Source: Alcanivorax sp. 24 (GTDB taxonomy: Bacteria > Pseudomonadota > Gammaproteobacteria > Pseudomonadales > Alcanivoracaceae). From it: a stretch of 64,000 bases of DNA. The notes under the pieces are model-generated. The model saw nothing but the letters and a program-made list of their open reading frames with translations, searched no databases and was not told where the DNA came from. A program made the translations under genes and the position numbers. Position 1 is the stretch's first letter, and each line of letters begins with the position of its first letter. The stretch is taken from NCBI RefSeq assembly GCF_004360225.1, contig NZ_SNUA01000012.1, forward strand, positions 19,859 through 83,858, written 5' to 3'. This document shows, piece after piece, positions 55,903 to 64,000 of the stretch.

Positions 55903-57795
55903 ATGAAAACAACAAGCCGCAACACACCGTTTTCCGGAAAGGCCAAGCGCCTTGCCGGCGCGGTTACCCTGGCCACCATGATCGGGGCCACGATCGGGGT
56001 AAGTGGCGCCGCACATTCCGCCACCAAGGCGGTAACCTGGGAAGACATCGCCAACGATGCCGCCACCACCGATGATGTGCTGATGTACGGCCTGGGCATC
56101 CAGGCCCAGCGCTACAGCACCCTCAACGACATCAACGCCGACAACGTCTCCATGCTGACACCGGCCTGGTCTTTCTCGTTTGGCGATGAGAAACAACGCG
56201 GCCAGGAATCCCAGGCTCTGGTCCACGATGGCGTGATCTACGTCACCGGCTCCTACTCCCGGGTATTCGCCGTCGACGCCCGCACCGGCAAAAAGTTGTG
56301 GGACTATTCTCACCGCCTGCCGGATGACATCCGGCCCTGCTGTGACGTGGTCAACCGTGGCGCCGCCATCTACGGCGACAAGATTTTCTTCGGTACCCTG
56401 GATGCCAGCATCGTGGCGTTGAACAAGGACACCGGCAAAGTAGTCTGGCGCAAGAAGTTCGCCGACCACAAGGTCGGCTACACCATGACCGGCGCACCGA
56501 CCATCGTTAAGGATCAGAAAACCGGGAAAGTCCTGCTGATTCACGGCTCCTCCGGCGATGAATTCGGCGTCGTCGGCCAGTTGTTCGCCCGCGACCCGGA
56601 TACCGGTGAGGAAATCTGGATGCGGCCATTCGTGGAAGGCCACATGGGCCGTCTCAACGGCAAGGAAAGCACCCCCAGTGGTGATCCACGCGCGCCGTCC
56701 TGGCCGGACGATCCCAACACCGAAACCGGCAAGGCCAAGGCCTGGAGTCACGGCGGCGGCGCGCCCTGGCAGAGTGCCACTTTCGATCCGCAAACCAACA
56801 CCATCGTTATCGGCGCGGGCAACCCCGCGCCCTGGAACGGCTGGGCTCGCACCGCGCCCGACGGTGATCCCAAGGACTACGACAGCCTCTACACTTCCGG
56901 GCAGGTGGGCGTGGATCCGAGCACCGGCGAGATCAAGTGGTTCTATCAGCACACCCCCAACGACACCTGGGATTTCTCCGGCAACAACGAGATCGTGCTG
57001 TTCGATTACGTCGACAAGAAAGGCAAGCTCCACAAGGCTGGCGCCCACGCCGACCGTAACGGCTTCTTCTACGTCACTGATCGGACCAGCGGCAAACTGT
57101 TGAACGCGTTCCCATTTGTCGACGGAATCACCTGGGCCAAGGGCATCGATTTGAAAACCGGACGCCCGATCGAGAACAAAGGCCAGCGGCCGGCACGCCT
57201 GAAGAAAGGCGAAACCCGTTCCGAAGCGGTGGAAGTCTCGCCGCCGTTCCTGGGCGGCAAGAACTGGAACCCGATGGCCTACAGCCAGGACACCGGCTTG
57301 TTCTATGTGCCCGCCAACCACTGGAAAGAGGATTATTGGACCGAGGAAGTGGAGTACACCCCCGGCTCCGCGTACCTGGGCATGGGCTTCCGTATCAAGC
57401 GCCTGTTTGACGATCACGTCGGCATCCTGCGCGCCATGGATCCGAAGACCGGCAAGGTGGTCTGGCAGCATAAGGAACACATGCCGCTGTGGGCTGGCGT
57501 GCTGGCCACCAAGGGTAATCTGGTGTTCACCGGTACCGGTGACGGCTACTTCAAGGCCTTCGATGCCAAGACCGGCAAGGAGCTGTGGAAATTCCAGGTG
57601 GGCACCGGAATCATCTCTCCGCCGATCACCTGGGAAATGGACGGCGAGCAATACATCGGCGTGACCGCCGGCTACGGTGGCGCGGTGCCGCTGTGGGGCG
57701 GCGACATGGCGGATCTGACCCGGCCGATCTCCCAGGGCGGTTCCTTCTGGGTGTTCAAACTACCGGACTTCGCCAAGGACATGGCGAAGAAATAA
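55903..57795 (+). CDS. exaA: PQQ-dependent ethanol-type dehydrogenase
   Basis: This 630-residue periplasmic quinoprotein has a signal peptide ending near AHSA and an eight-bladed propeller with repeated tryptophan motifs. The vicinal cysteine pair is Cys146-Cys147 (RPCCDVVN), and catalytic Asp357 lies in [10 protein letters not shown]. Ser359, two residues on, replaces the extra Asp of lanthanide enzymes, so a calcium-type ExaA/PedE enzyme is predicted. It oxidises alcohols and passes electrons to the neighbouring cytochrome c. No PQQ-synthesis gene lies in the window. Confidence 0.95.
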   Translation: MKTTSRNTPFSGKAKRLAGAVTLATMIGATIGVSGAAHSATKAVTWEDIANDAATTDDVLMYGLGIQAQRYSTLNDINADNVSMLTPAWSFSFGDEKQRGQESQALVHDGVIYVTGSYSRVFAVDARTGKKLWDYSHRLPDDIRPCCDVVNRGAAIYGDKIFFGTLDASIVALNKDTGKVVWRKKFADHKVGYTMTGAPTIVKDQKTGKVLLIHGSSGDEFGVVGQLFARDPDTGEEIWMRPFVEGHMGRLNGKESTPSGDPRAPSWPDDPNTETGKAKAWSHGGGAPWQSATFDPQTNTIVIGAGNPAPWNGWARTAPDGDPKDYDSLYTSGQVGVDPSTGEIKWFYQHTPNDTWDFSGNNEIVLFDYVDKKGKLHKAGAHADRNGFFYVTDRTSGKLLNAFPFVDGITWAKGIDLKTGRPIENKGQRPARLKKGETRSEAVEVSPPFLGGKNWNPMAYSQDTGLFYVPANHWKEDYWTEEVEYTPGSAYLGMGFRIKRLFDDHVGILRAMDPKTGKVVWQHKEHMPLWAGVLATKGNLVFTGTGDGYFKAFDAKTGKELWKFQVGTGIISPPITWEMDGEQYIGVTAGYGGAVPLWGGDMADLTRPISQGGSFWVFKLPDFAKDMAKK

Positions 57796-57813
57796 CGGCG
57801 GTCGTCAACCCGC

Positions 57814-57845
57814 GAAGGAGCGGCCCTTCAAGGTGCCGCTCCTTC
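57814..57845 (+). terminator. Strong intercistronic hairpin after exaA
   Basis: GAAGGAGCGGC (57814-57824) and GCCGCTCCTTC (57835-57845) form a perfect 11-bp stem with a ten-base loop, 19 bases past the exaA stop. No T-run follows, so partial termination or 3'-end protection of the exaA mRNA is more likely than full termination. Confidence 0.7.
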
Positions 57846-57895
57846 ACCACAACAATAACACCGGCCCGCCACAAACCGGGCCCAGGGAGCATGTC

Positions 57896-58570
57896 ATGGC
57901 ACTGCGTTCCAAACTCCTGCTAAGCAGTCTTCTGGTGGCCGCCGGCGCAATGACGCTGGGTAATACCCCGCACGCCGCCGAAGACGACCTCTGGACGCCA
58001 CCGGAACACAACGGTTGTGTTCTCGAGGCACAAACCCATTGTCCCGGTGCTGACCTGTCCGGCGCCGACCTTTCCAACCTGGATTTACGCGGCGCCGATT
58101 TCAGCAACGCCAATCTGCGCGGCACCGATCTGCGTCATGCGGATTTGCGCGGCGCCAATCTGGAGCGCGCCGATCTGAGCGGCGCCGATCTGACCCGTGC
58201 CACGCTGTACAGCACCAACCTGCGCTCCGCCAACCTCAGTCAGGCGAAATTGGTGGCGGTACAAAGCTGGAACCTGTTCGCCCAGAACGCGCGTTTCGAC
58301 GGCGCCGATCTCACCGGCGCGGATCTGCGGTTCGGCCGTCTCACCCGAGCCAGTTGGCAACACGCCACATTGCGCGCCGCCAATCTGGAAATGGCCTGGA
58401 TGAATAAATCAAAATTGCAAAATGCGGACCTGCGCGACGCCAACCTGCAGGAAACCAAGTTGAACCTGTCCACTCTGGAAGGCGCCGATGTCACTGGCGC
58501 GCGCCTGCGCTTCACCAATTTCCAGGGCACCTACATGAAGAACTGCAGCGGCTGCCCGCAGGACTGGTGA
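57896..58570 (+). CDS. Exported pentapeptide-repeat protein
   Basis: This 224-residue protein has a signal peptide (LLLSSLLVAAGAMTLGNTPHA) and then about 25 tandem A(D/N)LXX repeats forming a right-handed quadrilateral helix. Cysteines lie at HNGC, THC and CSGC near the two ends. It is placed between exaA and the CXXCW gene. Pentapeptide proteins next to quinoprotein genes have no proven role; a periplasmic scaffold is possible. The start at 57896 follows GGGAGC. Confidence 0.87.
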   Translation: MALRSKLLLSSLLVAAGAMTLGNTPHAAEDDLWTPPEHNGCVLEAQTHCPGADLSGADLSNLDLRGADFSNANLRGTDLRHADLRGANLERADLSGADLTRATLYSTNLRSANLSQAKLVAVQSWNLFAQNARFDGADLTGADLRFGRLTRASWQHATLRAANLEMAWMNKSKLQNADLRDANLQETKLNLSTLEGADVTGARLRFTNFQGTYMKNCSGCPQDW

Positions 58571-58571
58571 G

Positions 58572-59105
58572 ATGATCACTCGTTTCCTGATCATGTTATT
58601 CGTCGCTACCGTCGCGCTGCCGGCGTCCGGTAGCGGCGGTTTCGATGCCAAAGGATATCGTCTGCCGCCCTACCGCTCCCCCACCCCGGAGGCCGTGGAA
58701 GGTGCCGTGACGCTGAATACCAAGGCATTGAAAACCATACTGTCCACCGAACCCGGCGTGGTTCTGATCGATGTCTACAATGTTGGTTACGCCAACGGCG
58801 GTTTTTTGCAGGACACTCCGCATTGGACGCTGCCCGGAGCAATCTGGTTACCCAACACCGGCAACACACCGCTGGAGCATCGCTGGCGGGACTATCTGGA
58901 TCGGCATCTGCAACGGCTCACGGAAGACAATAAGGATCGCGCTCTGGTGTTTTTCTGCCGCGCGGATTGCTGGTTGTCCTGGAATGTGGCGAAACGTACC
59001 GCGGCCGATGGCTACACTTCGGTGTACTGGTATCGCAATGGCGTGGACGGTTGGCGGGAAGCCGGCGGCAAGGTGGAAGCGGCGCGGCCAGAGCCCCTTC
59101 TCTGA
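58572..59105 (+). CDS. PQQ-dependent catabolism-associated CXXCW protein (rhodanese-like)
   Basis: This 177-residue exported protein has a signal peptide (LIMLFVATVALPASG), a rhodanese-like fold and the diagnostic CRADCW motif near 130-135. The family occurs beside PQQ alcohol dehydrogenases; its thiol chemistry and partner are not known, and the SoxYZ-like carrier is a candidate. It starts one base after the pentapeptide stop codon, so both are co-translated. Convergent with the kinase gene across a repeat array. Confidence 0.9.
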   Translation: MITRFLIMLFVATVALPASGSGGFDAKGYRLPPYRSPTPEAVEGAVTLNTKALKTILSTEPGVVLIDVYNVGYANGGFLQDTPHWTLPGAIWLPNTGNTPLEHRWRDYLDRHLQRLTEDNKDRALVFFCRADCWLSWNVAKRTAADGYTSVYWYRNGVDGWREAGGKVEAARPEPLL

Positions 59106-59109
59106 ATTC

Positions 59110-59757
59110 AGAGGCAGCTACAAAGCCGCTGAGGGAGATTCTATGGTGCCTTGCGAGCTCTAGCACGCCTGGCTCCCACAGATCATGCTACAAAACCGCC
59201 GTGGGAAGCTTGCTTGCAAGCGAATGGCAACGCCCCGGGAGGCATTCGCGGCCAAGGCCGCTTCCCGCGGCAATGGGCTACGAAGCCGCTTGGGCGTTTG
59301 CCCGCGAGCCAATCCCCCACCAAAGGCCGCGTTCGCCAGCAAGCTGGTCTCCCACAGATCATGCTACAAAGCCGCCGTGGGAAGCTTGCTTGCAAGCGAA
59401 TGGCAACGCCCCGGGAGGCATTCGCGGCCAAGGCCGCTTCCCGCGGCAATGGGCTACGAAGCCGCTTGGGCGTTTGCCCGCGAGCCAATCCCCCACCAAA
59501 GGCCGCGTTCGCCAGCAAGCTGGTCTCCCACAGATCATGCTACAAAGCCGCCGTGGGAAGCTTGCTTGCAAGCGAATGGCAACGCCCCGGGAGGCATTCG
59601 CGGCCAAGGCCGCTTCCCGCGGCAATGGGCTACGAAGCCGCTTGGGCGTTTGCCCGCGAGCCAATCCCCCACCAAAGGCCGCGTTCGCCAGCAAGCTGGT
59701 CTCCCACAGATCATGCTACAAAGCCACCGTGGGAAGCTTGCTTGCAAGCGAATCAAC
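59110..59757. repeat. Composite hairpin array 4 (176-bp unit, about 3.4 copies)
   Basis: From about 59169 a 176-bp unit repeats at 59345 and 59521, with a partial copy at 59697. Each unit holds two different hairpins. One is the reverse of the array 1-3 type (CCGTGGGAAGCTTGCTTGCA then AGCGAA). The other is built on GCATTCGCGGCCAAGGCCGC and GGGCGTTTGCCCGCGAGCC. Copies are nearly identical. The array separates convergent genes. The first 60 bp hold a degenerate half-element. Confidence 0.92.
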
Positions 59758-59760
59758 CCA

Positions 59761-61167
59761 TCATCCCGTCAGAACATGCTGCAGCGCCAGCTTCAGTTTC
59801 ATCGGTTTAACCGGCTTATACAGCAACATATAGCCCTGCGTCGCGCAGCGCTGCTTCAACGCCTGTTCACGATCGGCGGTGAGCATGATCACCGGCAAGG
59901 GTTCGCTGCGTGCCGCGTTGATCTGTCCGGCAACGGTCAAGCCGTCGTCGGTGTCCGGGTCCAGATGGTAATCCATGATCAACACCTGAGCATCTCCCGC
60001 GCCAACATCCACCTGCTGGCGCAGTTCCGGCAGGGATTCCGCCGCCACCACCTGGCAGCCCCACTGTTCCAGTAAGGTGCGCATACCGGCGCAGATGGCT
60101 CTGTCGTTGTCCACCACCCAGACCCGCAGGCCGGTCAAAGCGGAGTGTTCCTCGGAGGACTGCGCCAGGGCCTGCTGGCGGGCCTGGCTCACGTTGCTCA
60201 CCGGTAGGCGCAACAGAAACCGGGAGCCCTGGTTTTCCCGGGAAGTCACCGACAGCGGATGTTCAAGAATACGGCTGATCTTTTCCACGATCGACAAGCC
60301 CAGCCCCAAGCCGCGCTCGTGATATTCCACCGCCCGCTTGCCACGCTTGAATTCCTGGAAAATGGAGCGGATCTGATCCTCACCGATACCAATGCCGGTA
60401 TCCGCCACCCACACCTCCACTTCGGCGCCGCGGCGCCGGCAGCCCAGCAAAACAGTGCCCCGGTCGGTGTAACGAATGGCATTGGAGAGCAGATTACGCA
60501 TGATGCGGCTGAGCAACTGCGGATCCGAACGCACCACCAGGGAGGTGGGCACGTAGCGGAAGCGCAGCCCCTTCAACCCCGCCATCTGTCTGAACTCCTC
60601 CGCCAGCACATCCAGCAGCTGACTCAGAGGGAACGCCATGGTCTCCGCGCTGACCACGCCGGCATCCAGTTTGGAGGCGTCGGACAGCGTGGTGATCAGT
60701 GATTCCAGATCGCGCAGCGCGGTGTCGATATGATTCAGCATTGGCGACGCCCGCTCGTCGGAGTCCTCCTGCAAGGCGCTGGTGAACAGACGGGCGGCGT
60801 TGAGCGGTTGCATCAGGTCATGACTGACCGCCGCCACGAATTTGGTTTTCGACAGATTGGCCTGTTCCGCTTTATCGGTGGCCTCGCGCAGCCGCTGTTC
60901 CACCCGGCGGCGCTCCTCGATCTCCGCCATCAGTTGGCTATTGGTTTCCCGCAGCGCCTGGGTACGTTCACGCACCTGCTGGGCCAGAACCACCGAGTGC
61001 TGAAACGCCGCGTAGGGCGCGGTGGGCGCCATGCCACTGCCCTCCACCCGTTCGATCAGGGCATCACAGATCCGCCGGAGGCGGGCGTTCTCCGCCATCA
61101 GACGCGCTTCGTGCAAATCCCAGGGGGACTGACGGGCGTTGTCGGAACCGTTCCTGGTATCAGCCAT
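59761..61167 (-). CDS. Hybrid sensor histidine kinase with C-terminal receiver (NahK/ErcS'-like)
   Basis: This 468-residue cytoplasmic kinase has no membrane segment. A coiled coil (about 60-105) precedes HisKA with phospho-accepting His116 (VSHDLMQPLNA), an HATPase domain (NLLSNAIRYT, DTGIGIGEDQ, RGLGLGLSI) and a receiver domain with Asp in LIMDYHLDP. The start at 61167 overlaps the FIST gene by 8 bp; one at 61191 is possible. Pairing with a FIST protein and nearness to PQQ genes match the Pseudomonas PA1975-PA1976 arrangement. Confidence 0.88.
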   Translation of the reverse strand: MADTRNGSDNARQSPWDLHEARLMAENARLRRICDALIERVEGSGMAPTAPYAAFQHSVVLAQQVRERTQALRETNSQLMAEIEERRRVEQRLREATDKAEQANLSKTKFVAAVSHDLMQPLNAARLFTSALQEDSDERASPMLNHIDTALRDLESLITTLSDASKLDAGVVSAETMAFPLSQLLDVLAEEFRQMAGLKGLRFRYVPTSLVVRSDPQLLSRIMRNLLSNAIRYTDRGTVLLGCRRRGAEVEVWVADTGIGIGEDQIRSIFQEFKRGKRAVEYHERGLGLGLSIVEKISRILEHPLSVTSRENQGSRFLLRLPVSNVSQARQQALAQSSEEHSALTGLRVWVVDNDRAICAGMRTLLEQWGCQVVAAESLPELRQQVDVGAGDAQVLIMDYHLDPDTDDGLTVAGQINAARSEPLPVIMLTADREQALKQRCATQGYMLLYKPVKPMKLKLALQHVLTG

Positions 61168-62329
61168 TACCGGCGCCCATTTTGCGCCCAATCACCACGC
61201 CGGTCAGGGTGTGGTTGATATGCATGCCATTATATTGCTCACCGTAGGTACAAAAACCCACTACCCGGTGCTGACGCAACAGCTCCGACGCCTGGGGAAT
61301 CTCCTCATCGGCTTCCAGTTCCGCCCGCCGCAGACAGCAGTCACAGCCGATCACCACCCAGGGCGGTCCCAGACGCGACTCGATGTCATCCAGGGTATTG
61401 GTGAGATTGTCGTGCAGCGAGGCGTTGCGCATGGCGGTCAGCACGATGCCGTTTTCCACCGCGCAATAGAACGACAGGCTCATGTCCCGATTGGCCTTTT
61501 GAATGGCGCGGGCGTAATAGTGATCATTGATGCGCACCGCCAGCGGGTAGCGGGCGAACACCACGTCATCGAGCTGCTCCACCGGCACCCCGACCAGGCG
61601 CGCATAGGCCAGAGCCGCCGGCTCCGCATCCAACTCGTGCACCACCCGTCGTTCCGCATCAGCGGCGGTGACCACCAGCTTCGGCGTGGACGGATGCAGG
61701 TGGTGGGTGCTGAATACTTCGAAATCCAGTACCGTGCTGACCATTACGACAATGGCGGCGTCGCTGTAGAAGCGCCCCCCGCAATAGACATAGGTTTGCG
61801 CGAGCCGGTAATCATCGCCGGCGGAACCGCCGAAGCTGGGAATCGACCCCAGCGCCGCGTTGAGCGTGGCGATGACGATTTCCTCGTTCACCGACAGGCC
61901 ATCGAGCAACGTCAATACAAAAGTATTGTCCTCATTCGGCGTGAGCCCCTGGGCCCGTTCCCGGCATTGCGACAGCAGGCCGTCGGTAAGTTGCTGAGCA
62001 TCGAGCAGGCCGAAGCCGTCCATGTGCTCGATCAGATGATGGCCGGCGGAAAAGAAGCGGGCATCGAAGCCGATTGCCACCAGCGTATTGCGGTCGTAGC
62101 CACGGGCGGTGATTTCCCCGGCGGAGGTGCAACCGCAAATGGGCAAATCCCGAAACTCACCGTTCAGGGCATCGGCGAGACGGTCCAGGTCATACTCGAT
62201 CGAACAGAAAAACAGCACGAACCCCAGATTGGGGTGAATCAGGCTCTCGGCGATCTGACGCGCCGCCACCTGTTCGTCGCGGGCGTCGCTGTAGGCGGTC
62301 AACACCGCCTGTGGCGGGGCAGCGGTCAT
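61160..62329 (-). CDS. FIST-domain sensory protein (NosP-like)
   Basis: This 389-residue soluble protein has FIST_N (about 30-225; PICGCTSAGEI, SFGGSAGDD) and FIST_C (about 230-375; CDCCLRRAE, GFCTYGEQYNG, INHTLTG). In Pseudomonas the FIST protein NosP binds heme, senses nitric oxide and controls the kinase encoded beside it. This gene overlaps a kinase gene by 8 bp, so the same relation is likely. Heme binding cannot be shown from sequence alone. Confidence 0.87.
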   Translation of the reverse strand: MTAAPPQAVLTAYSDARDEQVAARQIAESLIHPNLGFVLFFCSIEYDLDRLADALNGEFRDLPICGCTSAGEITARGYDRNTLVAIGFDARFFSAGHHLIEHMDGFGLLDAQQLTDGLLSQCRERAQGLTPNEDNTFVLTLLDGLSVNEEIVIATLNAALGSIPSFGGSAGDDYRLAQTYVYCGGRFYSDAAIVVMVSTVLDFEVFSTHHLHPSTPKLVVTAADAERRVVHELDAEPAALAYARLVGVPVEQLDDVVFARYPLAVRINDHYYARAIQKANRDMSLSFYCAVENGIVLTAMRNASLHDNLTNTLDDIESRLGPPWVVIGCDCCLRRAELEADEEIPQASELLRQHRVVGFCTYGEQYNGMHINHTLTGVVIGRKMGAGNG

Positions 62330-62401
62330 GGTCTACTCCCGGATACTTGTTGTTATTTACCCGGCCTTCGTTACCCGGTTCATGCACTCCGACGGCCAGG
62401 A

Positions 62402-63103
62402 CTAACGGGGACTCACCGCCGAATCCCGCGCCGCTACCGAAGGCGCTTTCAGATAGGCGGAAAAATCGATATCGCTGGCGGACAGGATCGCCTGCACCCG
62501 ATTGGTGGCGCCGAGCTTGCGCAGTATCGCCGAAACGTGGGCCTTGACAGTACTCTCGGCGATATTGAGCTTATAGGCGATGACCTTGTTGGACTCGCCT
62601 TGAGCCATGCGTTCGAAAACCTGCAGTTGTTTGCGAGTCAGTGTCTCCAGCAATGCCGGCAGGAACGAGGGATCGTAACGCCCCATCGCCGCCCCGGCGC
62701 CCTCAGCTCGGATAATGTGGGAAGGCAGATACACCGAACCATCAAGAATCTGACGCAGCGCCTGAATCATCTGTTTACGGGGCGAGGATTTGGTGATGAA
62801 ACCCACCGCGCCATAGGTGATGCACTGCAAAATAACGCTTTTTTCTTCTTCCGCCGAGACGATCACCGCCGGTACCGTGGGAAACTCGTTACGCAGCCGT
62901 ACCAGGCCGCTGAGCCCCTGCATACCCGGCATATGGATATCCAGCAACACCAGGTCCAGGTCGTCGTTTTCGGCCACCAGGCGCAGCGTGGAATCCAGGT
63001 CCGATGCTTCCAGCAACGTGGTGCCGGGGAAACCATCGTCAATGACACGGGCGATAGCTTCACGAAACAGCGGATGATCGTCGGCAACCAGAACCTGATA
63101 CAT
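62402..63103 (-). CDS. LuxR/NarL-type response regulator (ErbR/ExaE-like)
   Basis: This 233-residue regulator starts at 63103 ([18 protein letters not shown] upstream). It has a receiver domain with phospho-accepting Asp55 ([10 protein letters not shown]) and a C-terminal LuxR helix-turn-helix ([20 protein letters not shown] and [11 protein letters not shown]). It resembles the regulators of quinoprotein alcohol dehydrogenase genes in Pseudomonas and is the best candidate to bind the TACCAAGG-type sites. A longer frame to 63181 has no ribosome-binding site. Confidence 0.9.
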   Translation of the reverse strand: MYQVLVADDHPLFREAIARVIDDGFPGTTLLEASDLDSTLRLVAENDDLDLVLLDIHMPGMQGLSGLVRLRNEFPTVPAVIVSAEEEKSVILQCITYGAVGFITKSSPRKQMIQALRQILDGSVYLPSHIIRAEGAGAAMGRYDPSFLPALLETLTRKQLQVFERMAQGESNKVIAYKLNIAESTVKAHVSAILRKLGATNRVQAILSASDIDFSAYLKAPSVAARDSAVSPR

Positions 63104-63168
63104 GGGGTTCCGCTCCTGCCTCAATCGGTCCAAGGTCGGTGTCTCCCGCCATCGGCCGGAGACACTTA

Positions 63169-63176
63169 TACCAAGG
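63169..63176. promoter_or_regulatory. TACCAAGG site upstream of the response regulator gene
   Basis: ATACCAAGGAG at 63168-63178 shares the TACCAAGG octamer with the exaC and exaA promoter sites and lies 66 bp before the regulator start. It would fit autoregulation. Only the core matches. Confidence 0.4.
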
Positions 63177-63258
63177 AGCATAGCACAGGGTTTTGACGGT
63201 CCCCGCCATCAAATGAGGGAATTAGCCGAAAGTACTATAAAGACGGGACTTAGGGATA

Positions 63259-63451
63259 GGACGCCGGACGCCGGACGCCGGACGCCGGACGCCGGACGCC
63301 GGACGCCGGACGCCGGACGCCGGTAATGCAAAACCAGACCCAACGCCCTGGCAAGCACTAAAACGCTTTTTTTTATTTCCGCAATGTTCGAAGAGGAGGT
63401 GTTCTAAAGCGTCCGGCGTCCAGCCTCTTACCTAAAGCGTCCGGCGTCCGG
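63259..63451. repeat. Short-word repeat element C (GGACGCC words)
   Basis: Nine perfect copies of GGACGCC occupy 63259-63321. A core of about 85 bp follows, with a T-run at about 63377-63384. The right end (63408-63451) has two inverted copies of the block CGCCGGA-CGCTTTA (minus strand). It lies between the response regulator start and thioesterase stop, both minus strand. The layout equals elements A and B. Confidence 0.85.
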
Positions 63452-63460
63452 TCACCTCGC

Positions 63461-63928
63461 CTAGTAATCCACCACCACGCCCTTGGGATCCTCGGAACCG
63501 CCACGCAGGCGGAAAGTGCCTTCGCCAAACGCCAGCAACCGGTCGTTGGCATCCAACACCTCCATGGACGAGTTGAAGATACGGTTACCGCCGGCCCGCT
63601 TCACGCCGATGGCACGCACCAGACCCGGGCCGGCTTGACCGGTGAAGGTGGTGGTCAGCGACAGGGTCAACGCCTTGCGCACCCGCCCCGGATAGGGGCA
63701 ATAGGTGCCGGAGCAGGCTCCAGACACATCCAGCAGCGTGGCCAGCACACCGCCGTGAATCACGTTACCCAGGTTGAGATGCTTATCTTCCACGTTGAGT
63801 CCGAGCACCACCCGGTCCTCTTCCCATTCCAGAAAGTGGAAACCAATGGTCCCCAGAAACCCGTGTTTGAATTTCTCCGCGGCCTGGTTCAGGGCCGGCA
63901 CCACGTCCGGCGTCATACTACTGCTCAC
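63461..63928 (-). CDS. PaaI-family hotdog thioesterase
   Basis: This 155-residue hotdog-fold protein has the PaaI/YbgC-like motif LGNVIHGGVLATLLDVSGAC (about 52-71), where the HGG and Asp residues form the active site. LSLTTTFTGQAGPG follows. It hydrolyses acyl-CoA thioesters, maybe protecting the CoA pool in this fatty-acid-rich region. The 5' context to the window's right end (63929-64000) holds no further gene that I can support. Confidence 0.87.
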   Translation of the reverse strand: MSSSMTPDVVPALNQAAEKFKHGFLGTIGFHFLEWEEDRVVLGLNVEDKHLNLGNVIHGGVLATLLDVSGACSGTYCPYPGRVRKALTLSLTTTFTGQAGPGLVRAIGVKRAGGNRIFNSSMEVLDANDRLLAFGEGTFRLRGGSEDPKGVVVDY

Positions 63929-64000
63929 TCACTGCTCTCCCGGACCGGACGCGGAGTCGGCTCACCGATCGTCACACGTCCCGGCCCTGCAACATTTCCT

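Noticed and set aside
61139..63196. Plus-strand open frame of 685 codons, and similar ones at 1527-3173 and 29489-31912
   Set aside because: They are antisense to well-supported genes (FIST protein and response regulator, ACAD, FadB/FadJ-like) and have no domain or start-site support.

Overview
The window is GC-rich gammaproteobacterial chromosome. It combines several acyl-CoA oxidation operons, an ethanol-type PQQ dehydrogenase cluster, an AcrAB/MexAB-type efflux operon and many Pseudomonas-like REPIN hairpins. This suggests a hydrocarbon- or fatty-acid-using marine-type bacterium such as Alcanivorax/Alloalcanivorax or a relative; that assignment is inference from gene content. I see no rRNA, tRNA, CRISPR array or intact transposase.

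Layout. 1-930: tandem REPIN array. 942-8107 (minus): a six-gene acyl-CoA catabolic operon (SDR, ACAD, enoyl-CoA isomerase-like, ACAD, MaoC hydratase, ADP-forming acyl-CoA synthetase) facing an IclR regulator (8615-9451). 9700-10361: FitAB-type toxin-antitoxin. 10375-15650: MBL hydrolase, quinone oxidoreductase and class II aldolase between two large REPIN arrays. 15663-18769: malic enzyme MaeB and a VapBC pair. 18842-23538: an iron-uptake operon (TonB receptor, two small membrane proteins, PepSY protein). 23697-27233: ketopantoate-reductase-like enzyme, MFS exporter, CurA-like reductase. 27367-31876: a beta-oxidation operon (two ACADs and a FadB/FadJ-like bifunctional enzyme). 32217-38814: a Liv-type ABC transporter with an acyl-CoA ligase. 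39210-42097: SurE-like nucleotidase, an APH-fold protein, an SDR. 42360-48979: TetR regulator and tripartite RND pump around an AcrR-type operator. 49197-51606: porin and a zinc alcohol dehydrogenase with an FNR/ANR box. 51779-63103: the PQQ alcohol-oxidation region (aldehyde dehydrogenase, MBL and SoxYZ-like accessory proteins, cytochrome c, quinoprotein dehydrogenase, pentapeptide and CXXCW proteins, a kinase with a FIST protein, LuxR-type response regulator). 63461-63928: hotdog thioesterase.

How it fits together. Substrates would enter through porin or ABC transporter. Alcohols would be oxidised in the periplasm by the quinoprotein with cytochrome c, then by the cytosolic aldehyde dehydrogenase, activated by CoA ligases and degraded by the ACAD operons. 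The first operon pairs an (R)-type MaoC hydratase with a 17-beta-HSD4-like SDR, which suggests a split MFE-2-like route.

The most unusual content is non-coding. (i) REPIN arrays with higher-order duplications sit mainly between convergent genes. (ii) A family of elements is built from 7-8 bp words of the form CGC-N3/4-A, in a tandem block on one side and inverted words on the other. (iii) A recurrent ATTTCGGAA-type dyad lies upstream of several lipid-related genes. (iv) TACCAAGG-centred sites lie in three promoter regions of the PQQ region.
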